Source: DATAFO01 sp046728015
GTDB lineage: Bacteria > Actinomycetota > Thermoleophilia > Solirubrobacterales > 70-9
Length of the DNA stretch: 31,919 nt
Direction: 5' to 3'
Assembly (NCBI GenBank): GCA_046728015.1
Contig: JBKPDQ010000042.1
Location: 1-31,919 of the forward strand
The notes beneath the pieces were generated by a model, which saw only the letters and a program-made list of their open reading frames with translations, was not told the origin of the DNA and ran no database searches. The translations under genes were made by a program, and so were the position numbers. Shown here in pieces: positions 21,713 to 28,883 of this stretch. Every line of letters starts with the position of its first letter. The first letter of the stretch is position 1.

Positions 21713-22672
21713 ATGCCGACTCGGTCACTGATCGATCGATACCGTCGCGCCGGCGCCGACCCACCCTGGTTCGATCCGAGGCGTGATCATGGAGCGCCGT
21801 TCGAGGGCTACTACTGGCGCTTCTCCGATCGCGCGTCTGGCCGTGTGGTGATCGCGCTTTGCGGGCTTTGCCGCCAGCGGGGGCGGCGTTGGGCGGTGCT
21901 CGCGCTTGCCGCCCATCCCGAGGGTCGTGTCCGCGAGTTGATTGTCGAACCGGTCGACGCCGACTCGCAGCAGCTCGGGGTCCGGGCGGGCGAAGCGATC
22001 ACCGCCTCGGACGCCAGCGTTCGCTTCGACCTCGGCGGGGCCGCGACGCTGAATGCCGAGCTGACCCCGAGGTCGATCTGGCCGCGCCGGCGCTGGGGCG
22101 GATCGGGGGTCGCCCAGCTCCTCCCGGGACTGCCGCAGTACTGGCATCCTTGGCTCCTCGGGGGCGTTGCGCGCGGGGAGGCGACCATCGACGGCGAAAA
22201 AATCGTCCTTGACGGCGCCCACGCGTACGCCGAGAAGAACTGGGGCCGCTCGTTTCCCGAGCGCTGGTGGTGGGGCCAAGCGGACGCCTTCGAAGGTGAC
22301 GAGACATGCGTGGCCTTCGCGGGCGGCCCGCTGCGGGTCGGAAGCGTTGGGCTGACCCCAACGCTTCTGGCGATCCGGATCGGAGAGCGTCTCATCTCGC
22401 TCACTCCGCCGATGGCGCGGACCGCGGCGACGGTGGGGGTGGACGGCTGGCACCTGCGCACGAGGTCCGCAGGCCACTCCGTCGAGATCGAGGGGGAGGC
22501 CCTCGCCAGCGCGGTCACGCTTCCGGTCCCGACGCCCGATCGCATCGCCGTCGAACCTCGCTCGACACAGGCGCTAGCGGGTCGGCTGCGCGTCGTCGTT
22601 CGAAGGCGTGGCCGGACGCTGTTCGAAGGCGAATCGGACCTTGCGGGGCTCGAGCGCGACATCGAGCCGTAG
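21713..22672 (+). CDS. VTE1: Tocopherol cyclase-family protein (VTE1-like)
   Basis: 319 aa. Family signatures of tocopherol cyclase are visible: FEGYYWRF at 30-37, QYWHPWLLGGVARGEATIDG at 142-161, and above all AYAEKNWGRSFPERWWWGQA at 171-190, the YAEKNWG-x-x-FP block of plant VTE1 and cyanobacterial homologues. Tocopherol cyclase closes the chromanol ring of (di)methyl-phytyl-benzoquinol to give delta- or gamma-tocopherol. The protein is shorter than plant enzymes (about 400 aa mature) and has no targeting sequence. ATG 21713 is chosen because upstream codons are not conserved; no strong ribosome site is visible. It is first of three tightly packed genes, two bases ahead of the VTE3-like methyltransferase. 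In cyanobacteria the cyclase and prenyltransferase genes are likewise neighbours. Confidence 0.85.
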   Translation: MPTRSLIDRYRRAGADPPWFDPRRDHGAPFEGYYWRFSDRASGRVVIALCGLCRQRGRRWAVLALAAHPEGRVRELIVEPVDADSQQLGVRAGEAITASDASVRFDLGGAATLNAELTPRSIWPRRRWGGSGVAQLLPGLPQYWHPWLLGGVARGEATIDGEKIVLDGAHAYAEKNWGRSFPERWWWGQADAFEGDETCVAFAGGPLRVGSVGLTPTLLAIRIGERLISLTPPMARTAATVGVDGWHLRTRSAGHSVEIEGEALASAVTLPVPTPDRIAVEPRSTQALAGRLRVVVRRRGRTLFEGESDLAGLERDIEP

Positions 22673-22674
22673 AG

Positions 22675-23490
22675 ATGCGACTGATTCAGCACAAGCGCGA
22701 GGCGTACTGGTTCTACCGCTTCCTGTCCTTACTCTACGACCGCTGGATCAATCCGCTGTTCTGGACGCCGGCGATGCGAAAGACCTCGCTGCGGCTCGCG
22801 CGGCTCGACGATCAGTCGCTGCTGACGGTCGACGTCGGCGCCGGCACCGGCTTTACCTCCGAGGGAATCGTCGAGCACGTCGCGCCGGAGAGAGTCACGC
22901 TGCTCGACCAGAGCCCCCACCAGCTCGCCCGCGCTGCCGCGAAGCCGAGTCTGAGCGCCTGCCACTTCGTTCGAGGCGACGCCGAAGCGCTTCCCTTCGC
23001 GACGGACGGCTTCGATCGGTACGTCTCGGCCGGCAGCGTCGAGTACTGGCCGCAGCCCGAGCTCGCGATCGCAGAGGCCTACCGTGTGCTTCGGCCGGGG
23101 GGAATCGCCCTTCTCGTGGGACCGCTTCCGCCCGCCGGGCGCGTGGCGCGCTGGCTCGCGGATGTGTGGATGCTGTTTCCGCGCGAGCGTGACTACGGCA
23201 ATTGGTTTGCGACCGCCGGCTTCACGGCGATCCGAAGCGTGCACGTGGCGCCCGAATGGCACCGCGATGCCCGTGCGCCTTATGGACTCGCGATCGCGGG
23301 GACCAAGCCGGTCCCCGGGCCCTCTCCGTTGGCGTCCGCAGAGCCACGCGAGAGGCTCGACCAGCCGATGACGCCGATCCGCTGGCTTCGCTTCGCCGTC
23401 CGCTTCGTGATCGGCTCGGCGGCGGGCGCCGCATTCGTCCCTATCGCAGCCCTGCTCGCCCTGCGCGAGCGGCTGAGGCGCCGACGATGA
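22675..23490 (+). CDS. VTE3: MPBQ/MSBQ methyltransferase-like protein (plant VTE3 type)
   Basis: 271 aa. From memory, the match to plant 2-methyl-6-phytyl-benzoquinol methyltransferase runs end to end: IQHKREAYWFYRFLSLLYD at 4-22, SAM motif VDVGAGTGFT at 52-61, LLDQSPHQLA at 76-85, GDAEALPF then DRYVSAGSVEYWPQPE at 101-129, EAYRVLRPGG, DVWMLFPRERDYGNWF at 163-178, and a C-terminal hydrophobic tail (about 243-263) ending in basic residues, as in the plant membrane-anchored enzyme. It would add the second ring methyl to the prenylated quinol, at the membrane. ATG 22675 follows the cyclase stop by 2 nt; its stop overlaps the prenyltransferase ATG (ATGA). A generic UbiE-like quinone methyltransferase is the alternative, but the DQSPHQLA and SAGSxEYWP blocks are specific. 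Confidence 0.88.
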   Translation: MRLIQHKREAYWFYRFLSLLYDRWINPLFWTPAMRKTSLRLARLDDQSLLTVDVGAGTGFTSEGIVEHVAPERVTLLDQSPHQLARAAAKPSLSACHFVRGDAEALPFATDGFDRYVSAGSVEYWPQPELAIAEAYRVLRPGGIALLVGPLPPAGRVARWLADVWMLFPRERDYGNWFATAGFTAIRSVHVAPEWHRDARAPYGLAIAGTKPVPGPSPLASAEPRERLDQPMTPIRWLRFAVRFVIGSAAGAAFVPIAALLALRERLRRRR

Positions 23491-24416
23491 GCACGACGCA
23501 GGCGCGACCCGCTGGGGCGACGCGACCACTCCTCGCCTGGATCGAGATCCTGTGGCGCTTCTCGCGCCCGCACACGGTCATCGGCACGACCGTCAGCGTG
23601 CTCGCGCTCTACGTCGTCGCTGCCAGCGACGGCGCGGCGGCCGGCGCGTTCGATCTGGTCGCCACCCTGATCGTCGCCTGGTGCGTGAACGTCGCAATCG
23701 TGGGGCTGAACCAGATCGAGGACGTCGAGATCGATCGCATCAACAAGCCGCAGCTGCCGATGGCCACCGGCGACCTCGCCCGCATCGCGGCGATCTGGAT
23801 CGTCGCTGCGACAGGCGTCGCTGCGATCGCGATGGCGATCAGCCAGGGGACGATCGAGCTCGTTGCCGTGCTCGCGGCGCTCGCCGTGGGCGTCGCCTAC
23901 TCGTCGCCACCCTTGAGGCTGAAGCGCTTTCCGCTCGTCGCCGCGCTTAGCATCAGCGCCGTCAGGGCGCTGGCCGTGAACCTGGGCGTCTACGGGCATT
24001 TCGTCGGCTCCCTCGAGCACGTCCCGGCGGCGGTTTGGGCGTTGACCGCCTTCGTCGTCCCGTTCAGCGTCTCGATCGCGCTGCTCAAGGACATCCCGGA
24101 CGTCGCGGGGGACGCGCGTCATCGAGTTCGCACGCTCAGCGTCCGGATCGGCACTCGCCGCGTGTTCGGGCTCGCACTCGGCATCCTGATTGCCGCCTAC
24201 GTGGCGATGGCCGGCCCGGTCGCCGTCGTCGTTCCACACATCAGCGTCCCCGTCTTCGTGGCCGGGCATCTGGCCGCACTGGGCCTCCTCATCGGCTGGG
24301 CGCGGCGGGCGGATCCCGACGATCCTGCCGACTTCACCCGCTTCTACCTGCGCGTGTGGCAGCTGTTCTTCTTCGAGTACGTGCTCGTCGCGATCAGCTT
24401 CGCCCTCGCGCCGTGA
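23487..24416 (+). CDS. VTE2: Homogentisate prenyltransferase (VTE2/HPT-like, UbiA family)
   Basis: 309 aa integral membrane enzyme. FSRPHTVIGTTVSVLALYV at 25-43, the first diphosphate/Mg site NQIEDVEIDRINKPQLPMATG at 75-95, YSSPPLRLKRFPLVAAL at 138-154, VRALAVNLGVYGHF at 159-172, the second acidic site KDIPDVAGDARH at 201-212 and FYLRVWQLFFFEYVL at 286-300 all follow plant and cyanobacterial homogentisate phytyltransferase. The enzyme attaches a phytyl or geranylgeranyl chain to homogentisate with loss of CO2. About eight to nine hydrophobic segments. Last gene of the three-gene unit, coupled by ATGA to the methyltransferase. The prenyl donor (phytyl, geranylgeranyl or longer) cannot be told from sequence; relatives that make other quinones (UbiA, MenA) lack the NKPxLPxA pattern. 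Confidence 0.9.
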   Translation: MSTTQARPAGATRPLLAWIEILWRFSRPHTVIGTTVSVLALYVVAASDGAAAGAFDLVATLIVAWCVNVAIVGLNQIEDVEIDRINKPQLPMATGDLARIAAIWIVAATGVAAIAMAISQGTIELVAVLAALAVGVAYSSPPLRLKRFPLVAALSISAVRALAVNLGVYGHFVGSLEHVPAAVWALTAFVVPFSVSIALLKDIPDVAGDARHRVRTLSVRIGTRRVFGLALGILIAAYVAMAGPVAVVVPHISVPVFVAGHLAALGLLIGWARRADPDDPADFTRFYLRVWQLFFFEYVLVAISFALAP

Positions 24417-24462
24417 TAGGGACCGGCTCGATCGTCCACGGGACGACGTTCCGGCGCTCGGA

Positions 24463-24630
24463 CTAGCGGAGCCGCGGCTTGCCGATGAGCTCCAGCCCGT
24501 ATCCGGAGGCCATTGTGTTCAGCTCGATCTCGGCGCGCGCGGACTGAAGCGGCCACGGAGGGTGTTGGATCTCGACGCGCTGCACCGTTCCCCCCGCGGC
24601 CAGCGTGTAGAGGCAGTACTGCAAGTCCCT
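24463..24630 (-). pseudogene. C-terminal relic of a DUF2071 (YqjF-like) protein
   Basis: The minus strand reads RDLQYCLYTLAAGGTVQRVEIQHPPWPLQSARAEIELNTM then LGLEL-like residues and a stop. The block E-I-x-HPPWPLQxAxAEIExNTM is the C-terminal signature of DUF2071 proteins (about 240 aa), of which about 55 residues remain. No start or upstream domain exists: codons beyond 24630 turn into the antisense of the gene at 24651. A truncated leftover. Confidence 0.7.
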
Positions 24631-24650
24631 TTCTCGGGTAACCGGCTTCC

Positions 24651-25637
24651 ATGACCGAGGTCGAGGCACCGCATGAGGAGCTGCCACCGCTCGAGCTGCG
24701 CAGGCTCCGCGACCTCGACCTGAGCGACCCCCCAGAGGACGGGAAGCCCCCATTCATCGCCTCGGCGTCGGGAATCGCCAGGCGCGGGAACTTCGCCTAC
24801 GTCGTGGGGGACGACCTGCTCCAGCTCGGGGTCTTCGAGCTCGCCGGGGGTGGGCCGGGCGTGGCGCGCCGCGTGTTCGCGGGAGACCTACCCGACGCGC
24901 CCGCCGAGCGCAAGGAGCAAAAACCCGATCTCGAGGGTCTCACCACACTGCCGCCGGTGGAGGGCGAGCCCAACGGCGGCCTGCTCGGGCTCGGGTCGGG
25001 GTCGAATCGCGCCCGCGACCGGGGCTTCTTTTGGTCGCTCGCCGCCGACGGGTCGCTCTCCGGTGAGCCGCGGACGATCGACCTGCAGCCGGTCTACGAC
25101 GCTATGCGCGAGGAGCTTGGCGGCGACATCAACATCGAGGGCGCGGCCGTCGTCGGCGATCGCCTGTGGCTCTTCCACAGGGCCAACAGGGGAGAGGTGC
25201 CGAACACCGTGGCCGAGTTCGAGCTCGGCGACCTATCGCGGACCCTGCGAGAGGACCTTGTCGTCGACTCCGACGAGCTGGCCGCGGTCCGCGCTTACGA
25301 GCTGGGGCGGCTCGACGGGGTGGCGCTGTGCTTCTCCGACGCCACCACGCTCACGAACGAACTCGTCTGCTTCAGCGCCTCGGCCGAGGGAGAGCAGGAC
25401 GGTGACATCCACGGATCCGTGGTCGGCACGATCAGCGCTGATGGATCGGTCCGGCGCCTGCGGGCGATCGACCCCGGATGGAAGGTCGAGGGCGTGCACG
25501 CGACCATCGACACGGGCGTCGTCGACTTCCTGTTCGTCTGCGATCAGGATGACCCCGGTACGGCATCGCCGCTTCTCAGCGCGAGCATGCCGCTGCAGCG
25601 AGAGCTCGACGAGAGCAGGGCCGGTCCGAACACCTGA
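24651..25637 (+). CDS. DUF6929-like beta-propeller protein
   Basis: 328 aa soluble protein. Features are LELRRLRDLDLSD, SASGIARRGNFAYVVGDDLLQLGVFEL at about 38-64, RKEQKPDLEGLTTLP at about 86-101, GLLGLGSGSNRARDRGFFWSL and INIEGAAVVGDRLWLFHRANRG, repeated strand units as in a phytase/esterase-like propeller. By memory this combination (SASGI, KPDLE, LGSGSxxxR) is the DUF6929 family; function unknown. It has no signal peptide, so it appears cytoplasmic. It follows the tocopherol-like genes on the same strand after 234 bp that hold the DUF2071 relic, so cotranscription is possible but not shown. No good ribosome site precedes ATG 24651. Confidence 0.75.
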   Translation: MTEVEAPHEELPPLELRRLRDLDLSDPPEDGKPPFIASASGIARRGNFAYVVGDDLLQLGVFELAGGGPGVARRVFAGDLPDAPAERKEQKPDLEGLTTLPPVEGEPNGGLLGLGSGSNRARDRGFFWSLAADGSLSGEPRTIDLQPVYDAMREELGGDINIEGAAVVGDRLWLFHRANRGEVPNTVAEFELGDLSRTLREDLVVDSDELAAVRAYELGRLDGVALCFSDATTLTNELVCFSASAEGEQDGDIHGSVVGTISADGSVRRLRAIDPGWKVEGVHATIDTGVVDFLFVCDQDDPGTASPLLSASMPLQRELDESRAGPNT

Positions 25638-25774
25638 GCCGTCGCGCGACATCGCGCCCGGGGGTTGGAGTCCGCCCCAGCGTCGGGAACCAGGCTGGAG
25701 AACGCGCTAAGCGTCGTTTATGTCTGAGTAGTCCTCGATCACCACCGGGAGGAGAGCGCGACCGGCTGGATCTG

Positions 25775-26488
25775 ATGTCGCGGCTGCTCGATCCGATGCA
25801 CCGCCGCCACATCGAGCAGCTGGGCATCGGATCTGGGGCGCGGACGCTTGAAGTCGGATGTGGTAACGGCTCCATCTCTGCCTCGCTCGCCGAGCGCGTT
25901 GCCCCTGGCGGGCGAGCGGTGGCGGTGGATCTCGATCTGTCGCTCGTCGACGCGGACATGCCGAGCCTCGAGCTTCGCCAGGCAGACATCGTCGCCGGAC
26001 CAGTCGAGCCGAGAGATTTTGATCTGGTGACGGCGCGCGCCGTGCTTCACCACGTTGTGCGCTCGCAGACTGCCGTCGTGAACCTCGTCGCTAGCGTGCG
26101 ACCGGGCGGAGCAATCCTCCTGTTCGAGCCGGATTTCATGCCGGTGAGCGTCGCTGAGCCGCGTAGCGTCCGGGAGTTCTAGGAGGGGTGGCTCGCGTGG
26201 CCGCGCCGGGAGGGAATCGACTACCTGATCGGTCGCCGGCTCCCCGCGACTCTGGCAATGCCGGGCATGGAGAGCATCGAGGCAACCGCCGAGTCCACGC
26301 TCTACAACGGTGGCTCGCTGTGGGCTGAGTATTGGACGCGGAGGATCATCGAGCTGCGGGACCGGCTGATCGCATCCGGCGAGCTCGACGACAGATCAAT
26401 TGACACGTTCCTCGGCCAGCGCGCCGATCGGGAATGGTGGACACAGACGATTGCTTTGACCACGGTTCATGCCCGCGCACCCAGCGAC
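25775..26488 (+). pseudogene. SAM methyltransferase gene interrupted by an in-frame TAG
   Basis: A single frame encodes a class I methyltransferase with one internal stop. The first part holds SAM motif TLEVGCGNGSISASLAERV, DLDLSLVD, DLVTARAVLHHV and RPGGAILLFEPDFMPVSVAEP up to VREF, then TAG at 26180-26182. The same frame continues EGWLAWPRREGIDYLIGRRLP, ATAESTLYNGGSLWAEYWTRRI, ELRDRLIASGELDD and WWTQTIALTTVHARAP, the expected remainder of such proteins. The position normally carries Trp (F-W-EGWL), so TGG to TAG is the simplest change. The N-terminus is also eroded: sense codons upstream (GGERDRLDL) have no proper start. After 26488 the frame runs into unrelated sequence without its own stop. 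Either a pseudogene or, less likely, read through. Confidence 0.8.
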
Positions 26489-26546
26489 CGAATGACGAGT
26501 CGTAGGCCGCAGGACTGGATGCCAGGCCAAGCGCGCTGCAAGCCAT

Positions 26547-26591
26547 GGGCGCGGCTGGCTTCGAACCAGCGACCTCTCGCGTGTGAAGCGA
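26547..26591 (-). pseudogene. 3' half of a tRNA-Val(CAC) gene
   Basis: Minus strand, 5' to 3': TCGC, anticodon loop TTCACAC (anticodon CAC), GCGAG, variable AGGTC, T-stem GCTGG, T-loop TTCGAAG, CCAGC, acceptor CGCGCCC and discriminator A. The T-arm pairs perfectly and four of five anticodon-stem pairs form, but 5' of this point no D-arm or matching GGGCGCG acceptor strand exists. A tRNA 3' half from the anticodon stem onward is the typical core of an attachment site left by a tRNA-integrating element. Confidence 0.7.
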
Positions 26592-26663
26592 TACCGGGGC
26601 CGCGCTGGCAAGCCGATTCGTGCCTGCGAGGCCCGGATCGGTATGCGTCGATTGGCCTCGATT

Positions 26664-26701
26664 CGGGCAGACAGACGTGGTGTCTGCCCGGTGTCTGCCC
26701 G
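26664..26701. repeat. Hairpin with tandem 11-bp repeat
   Basis: CGGGCAGACA (26664-26673) and TGTCTGCCCG (26681-26690) are perfect 10-bp arms around GACGTGG; the right arm is then repeated as GTGTCTGCCCG at 26691-26701, directly after GTGTCTGCCCG at 26680-26690. It lies in non-coding sequence about 70 bp from the tRNA fragment; the rest of 26489-26882 shows no gene. Confidence 0.8.
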
Positions 26702-26882
26702 ATCGACGGTGCTACCGCTTCTCGTCCATCTCGACACTGTTGCGGCGCCAAGCGGGTCGTCGGAGACGCCCGCATTCCCGACAGACCGGGGCTCTGCCGC
26801 TCGCCGGCGCGAGGACACCGCGCCTCCTGCTATCCGCAGAACCCGAGCATCTCGCGGCACCGCGATCCCGAAACCCGCTCAG

Positions 26883-27008
26883 TCATCTCCGCCATGAGGT
26901 GAGCCGTAGCCGGATGTAGGTCAGCCCGGCGCCGAGACCGAGCATGCACAACAGAAGCTCCTCGAGCGGGATGCCGAGGACGTGCGCGAGTAGTGGTTCG
27001 AAGGCCAC
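26883..27008 (-). CDS. Small single-span membrane protein (putative)
   Basis: 41 residues from GTG 27008: VAFEPLLAHVLGIPLEELLL, then CMLGLGAGLTYIRLRLTSWRR and TGA. A hydrophobic stretch (about 16-32) is followed by a basic tail, so one inside-positive membrane helix is plausible. GGTGGG about 7 nt upstream could be a ribosome site. It follows the SBP56 gene on the same strand after 52 bp. No family recognised; it could be chance. Confidence 0.45.
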   Translation of the reverse strand: MAFEPLLAHVLGIPLEELLLCMLGLGAGLTYIRLRLTSWRR

Positions 27009-27060
27009 GCGCTATCCCACCGGTCTGCGGAGCGCACGTGTAGCGTTCACGAGCGCGCAG

Positions 27061-28473
27061 CTAATCGACGAAGCAGTACGAGTCGCTGGACGCGTCCCCG
27101 GCCTGGAGGCGGGTCTGGTGCACCCGTAGCCCCCGGAACTCGTCGCCGTGCGGGAAGAACCCGGGATCGAGGCTGATGCCGCCGGACTCCGTGTCCGCGT
27201 CGAAGCGGGCCATCCAGGCGCCCACGCCGTCCGGGTAGAAGATGTCGTCCCACGTGGCGTAGAGCGAGTTGGTGCCGTACACACGGCGACCGTCGCGGCT
27301 GACCTCGATCATCTGCGGGGCGCCGCGCAGTCGCAGGTCGGGAGCGGCGGGGTGCGGGGTGCCGTTGACGATGCCGCCCAGGCGGACGGACCCCGCCTCC
27401 CTCGGGTTATGCGGATCGCTCACGTCGTACTGCTTGAGCTCACCCGTCCCCCAGCACGACACATACAGCCAACGATCGTCGACGGAGAGGTCGATGTCGG
27501 TGACGAGCGGCGGGACCGCGCCGAAGGGCTGGAGCGCGGGTGGGAGCTGGTCGGCCTCGGCCGGCTCGGCCGGGATGGTGATCACCTTCTTCACCGCCCA
27601 ACCGTCGCCCTCGCGGTGCCACAGCCACACCGAGGCGGACAGATCCTCGACGCTGATCACGACCCCCACGAACCCCCAGGTCCTCCGGGGGTCGTGAGCG
27701 GGCCTCACCTCGAGCACCATCTGGTGCTCCTCGCCCAGGTCGAGGCGCTGGACGAGCTCGCCCTCCGAGAGGCTCCAGAAGTTGAGGTGGTGGCCGAAGC
27801 GCTTTCCCAGCAGATCCTCGGGGTTCAACCCATCCTCGAACATCGCCGGGGTCCCCCACTCCGAGGTGATCGCCACGTCCTCGTTCAGGTGCCACCAGAC
27901 GTCGTATGCGAAGTACTGGTCGCCGCGGTCGGTCTCCCAGGGGCCGGTGACCTCGAACGTGTCGTGGTCAATCAACGCCACCCCGCCCGGGCCCTCGCCG
28001 TCGGTGGCGGAGCCCAGGTTGGACATGAAGATCCCGCCGGGTCCGCAGTGCACGGTGTGCGGCCGGGAATAGCCCGCCTTGGCGGCGAGCTCCTCGGGCT
28101 CGATCGTGCGCACGACCCGCGGCTGCCGGGGATCGTCCTTGGTGTCGAGCACATAGGTTCGCGACGAGCGCAGGCCCGGCAGGATCAAATAGCGGCGCTC
28201 GAGCACGCCATCGTGGCCGTGGCCCTCGTGGCAGAGGGCGCTGGAGCAGGCGTTCCAGCCGAAGTGATGGAACTCGTTGCCGCCGGTCGGCAGCTCCGTC
28301 CAGCCGACCACCTCGCCGTAGCGGGACGACTCGGGGTCGCAGTCGATCACCGTCATGGCGTCACGCTGCTCACCGGCTGGATCGAACGCGGCGACGTAGG
28401 CAAGCTGCTCCGGTGGGGCCTCAATCGCGGCCGCGGGGGACCGATAGAACGTGGGGTCCGTGGTCTCAGACAT
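27061..28473 (-). CDS. Selenium-binding protein SBP56 family / methanethiol oxidase-like
   Basis: 470 aa, the full length of the family. Conserved blocks: DPTFYRSPAAAI at the N-terminus, GNEFHHFGWNACSSALC at 65-81, SRPHTVHCGPGGIFMSNLG at about 136-154, DVWWHLNEDVAITSEWGTP, LLGKRFGHHLNFWSL, and WLYVSCWGTGELKQYDVSDP. His in the HHFGWN, HTVH and HHLNFW motifs match the copper ligands proposed for bacterial methanethiol oxidase (MtoX), which oxidises CH3SH to formaldehyde, H2S and H2O2; the eukaryotic homologue SELENBP1 does the same. No signal peptide is seen, whereas some MtoX proteins are periplasmic. ATG 28473 has AAGGAGG at optimal distance. Monocistronic or with the small membrane protein downstream. 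Confidence 0.93.
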   Translation of the reverse strand: MSETTDPTFYRSPAAAIEAPPEQLAYVAAFDPAGEQRDAMTVIDCDPESSRYGEVVGWTELPTGGNEFHHFGWNACSSALCHEGHGHDGVLERRYLILPGLRSSRTYVLDTKDDPRQPRVVRTIEPEELAAKAGYSRPHTVHCGPGGIFMSNLGSATDGEGPGGVALIDHDTFEVTGPWETDRGDQYFAYDVWWHLNEDVAITSEWGTPAMFEDGLNPEDLLGKRFGHHLNFWSLSEGELVQRLDLGEEHQMVLEVRPAHDPRRTWGFVGVVISVEDLSASVWLWHREGDGWAVKKVITIPAEPAEADQLPPALQPFGAVPPLVTDIDLSVDDRWLYVSCWGTGELKQYDVSDPHNPREAGSVRLGGIVNGTPHPAAPDLRLRGAPQMIEVSRDGRRVYGTNSLYATWDDIFYPDGVGAWMARFDADTESGGISLDPGFFPHGDEFRGLRVHQTRLQAGDASSDSYCFVD

Positions 28474-28883
28474 GAAGTCTCGCCTCCTTGGAAGAGCGAG
28501 CCTGGTGAAATCTGACCCTATAGGGGCAGTGGCCGATCCGTCAACCTCGACGCCGAACCGCGGATCCCCTCACCATGCCCTGAGACGCCTGCTTGGACGA
28601 CGGGCAGCGGCCTTCTAGGGATACCGTCTCTCGGTTCTGGTCTTGGAGGGCGAAGCGGACGACCGGGCAGTGGCGCGTCGCGATTGGTCGAAGGAGGTGC
28701 AGCCTGGTCGCCAGCCACATGATGCGACTGCATCGCGTAGGAACGGCGGCGATGATCTCTCCTCGTCGCGCAATGCGGCAGCCTCGCGCCGAACGAATCA
28801 ATCGGGCGGTTCGAGATCAGGCTGGAGTCGCGCAAGGACCGAGCCCTGTGAGAGAGCTTGAGTGGCTGCGACTGTAGGCGCAA
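28474..28883. other. 410-bp region without a convincing gene
   Basis: Holds the SBP56 promoter. Overlapping open frames exist on both strands but none shows conserved content, a ribosome site or a plausible product. No strong repeat was seen. Confidence 0.6.

Noticed and set aside
28518..28883. Overlapping open frames on both strands upstream of the SBP56 gene
   Set aside because: Arginine/serine-rich low-information translations, no ribosome sites and no family resemblance.
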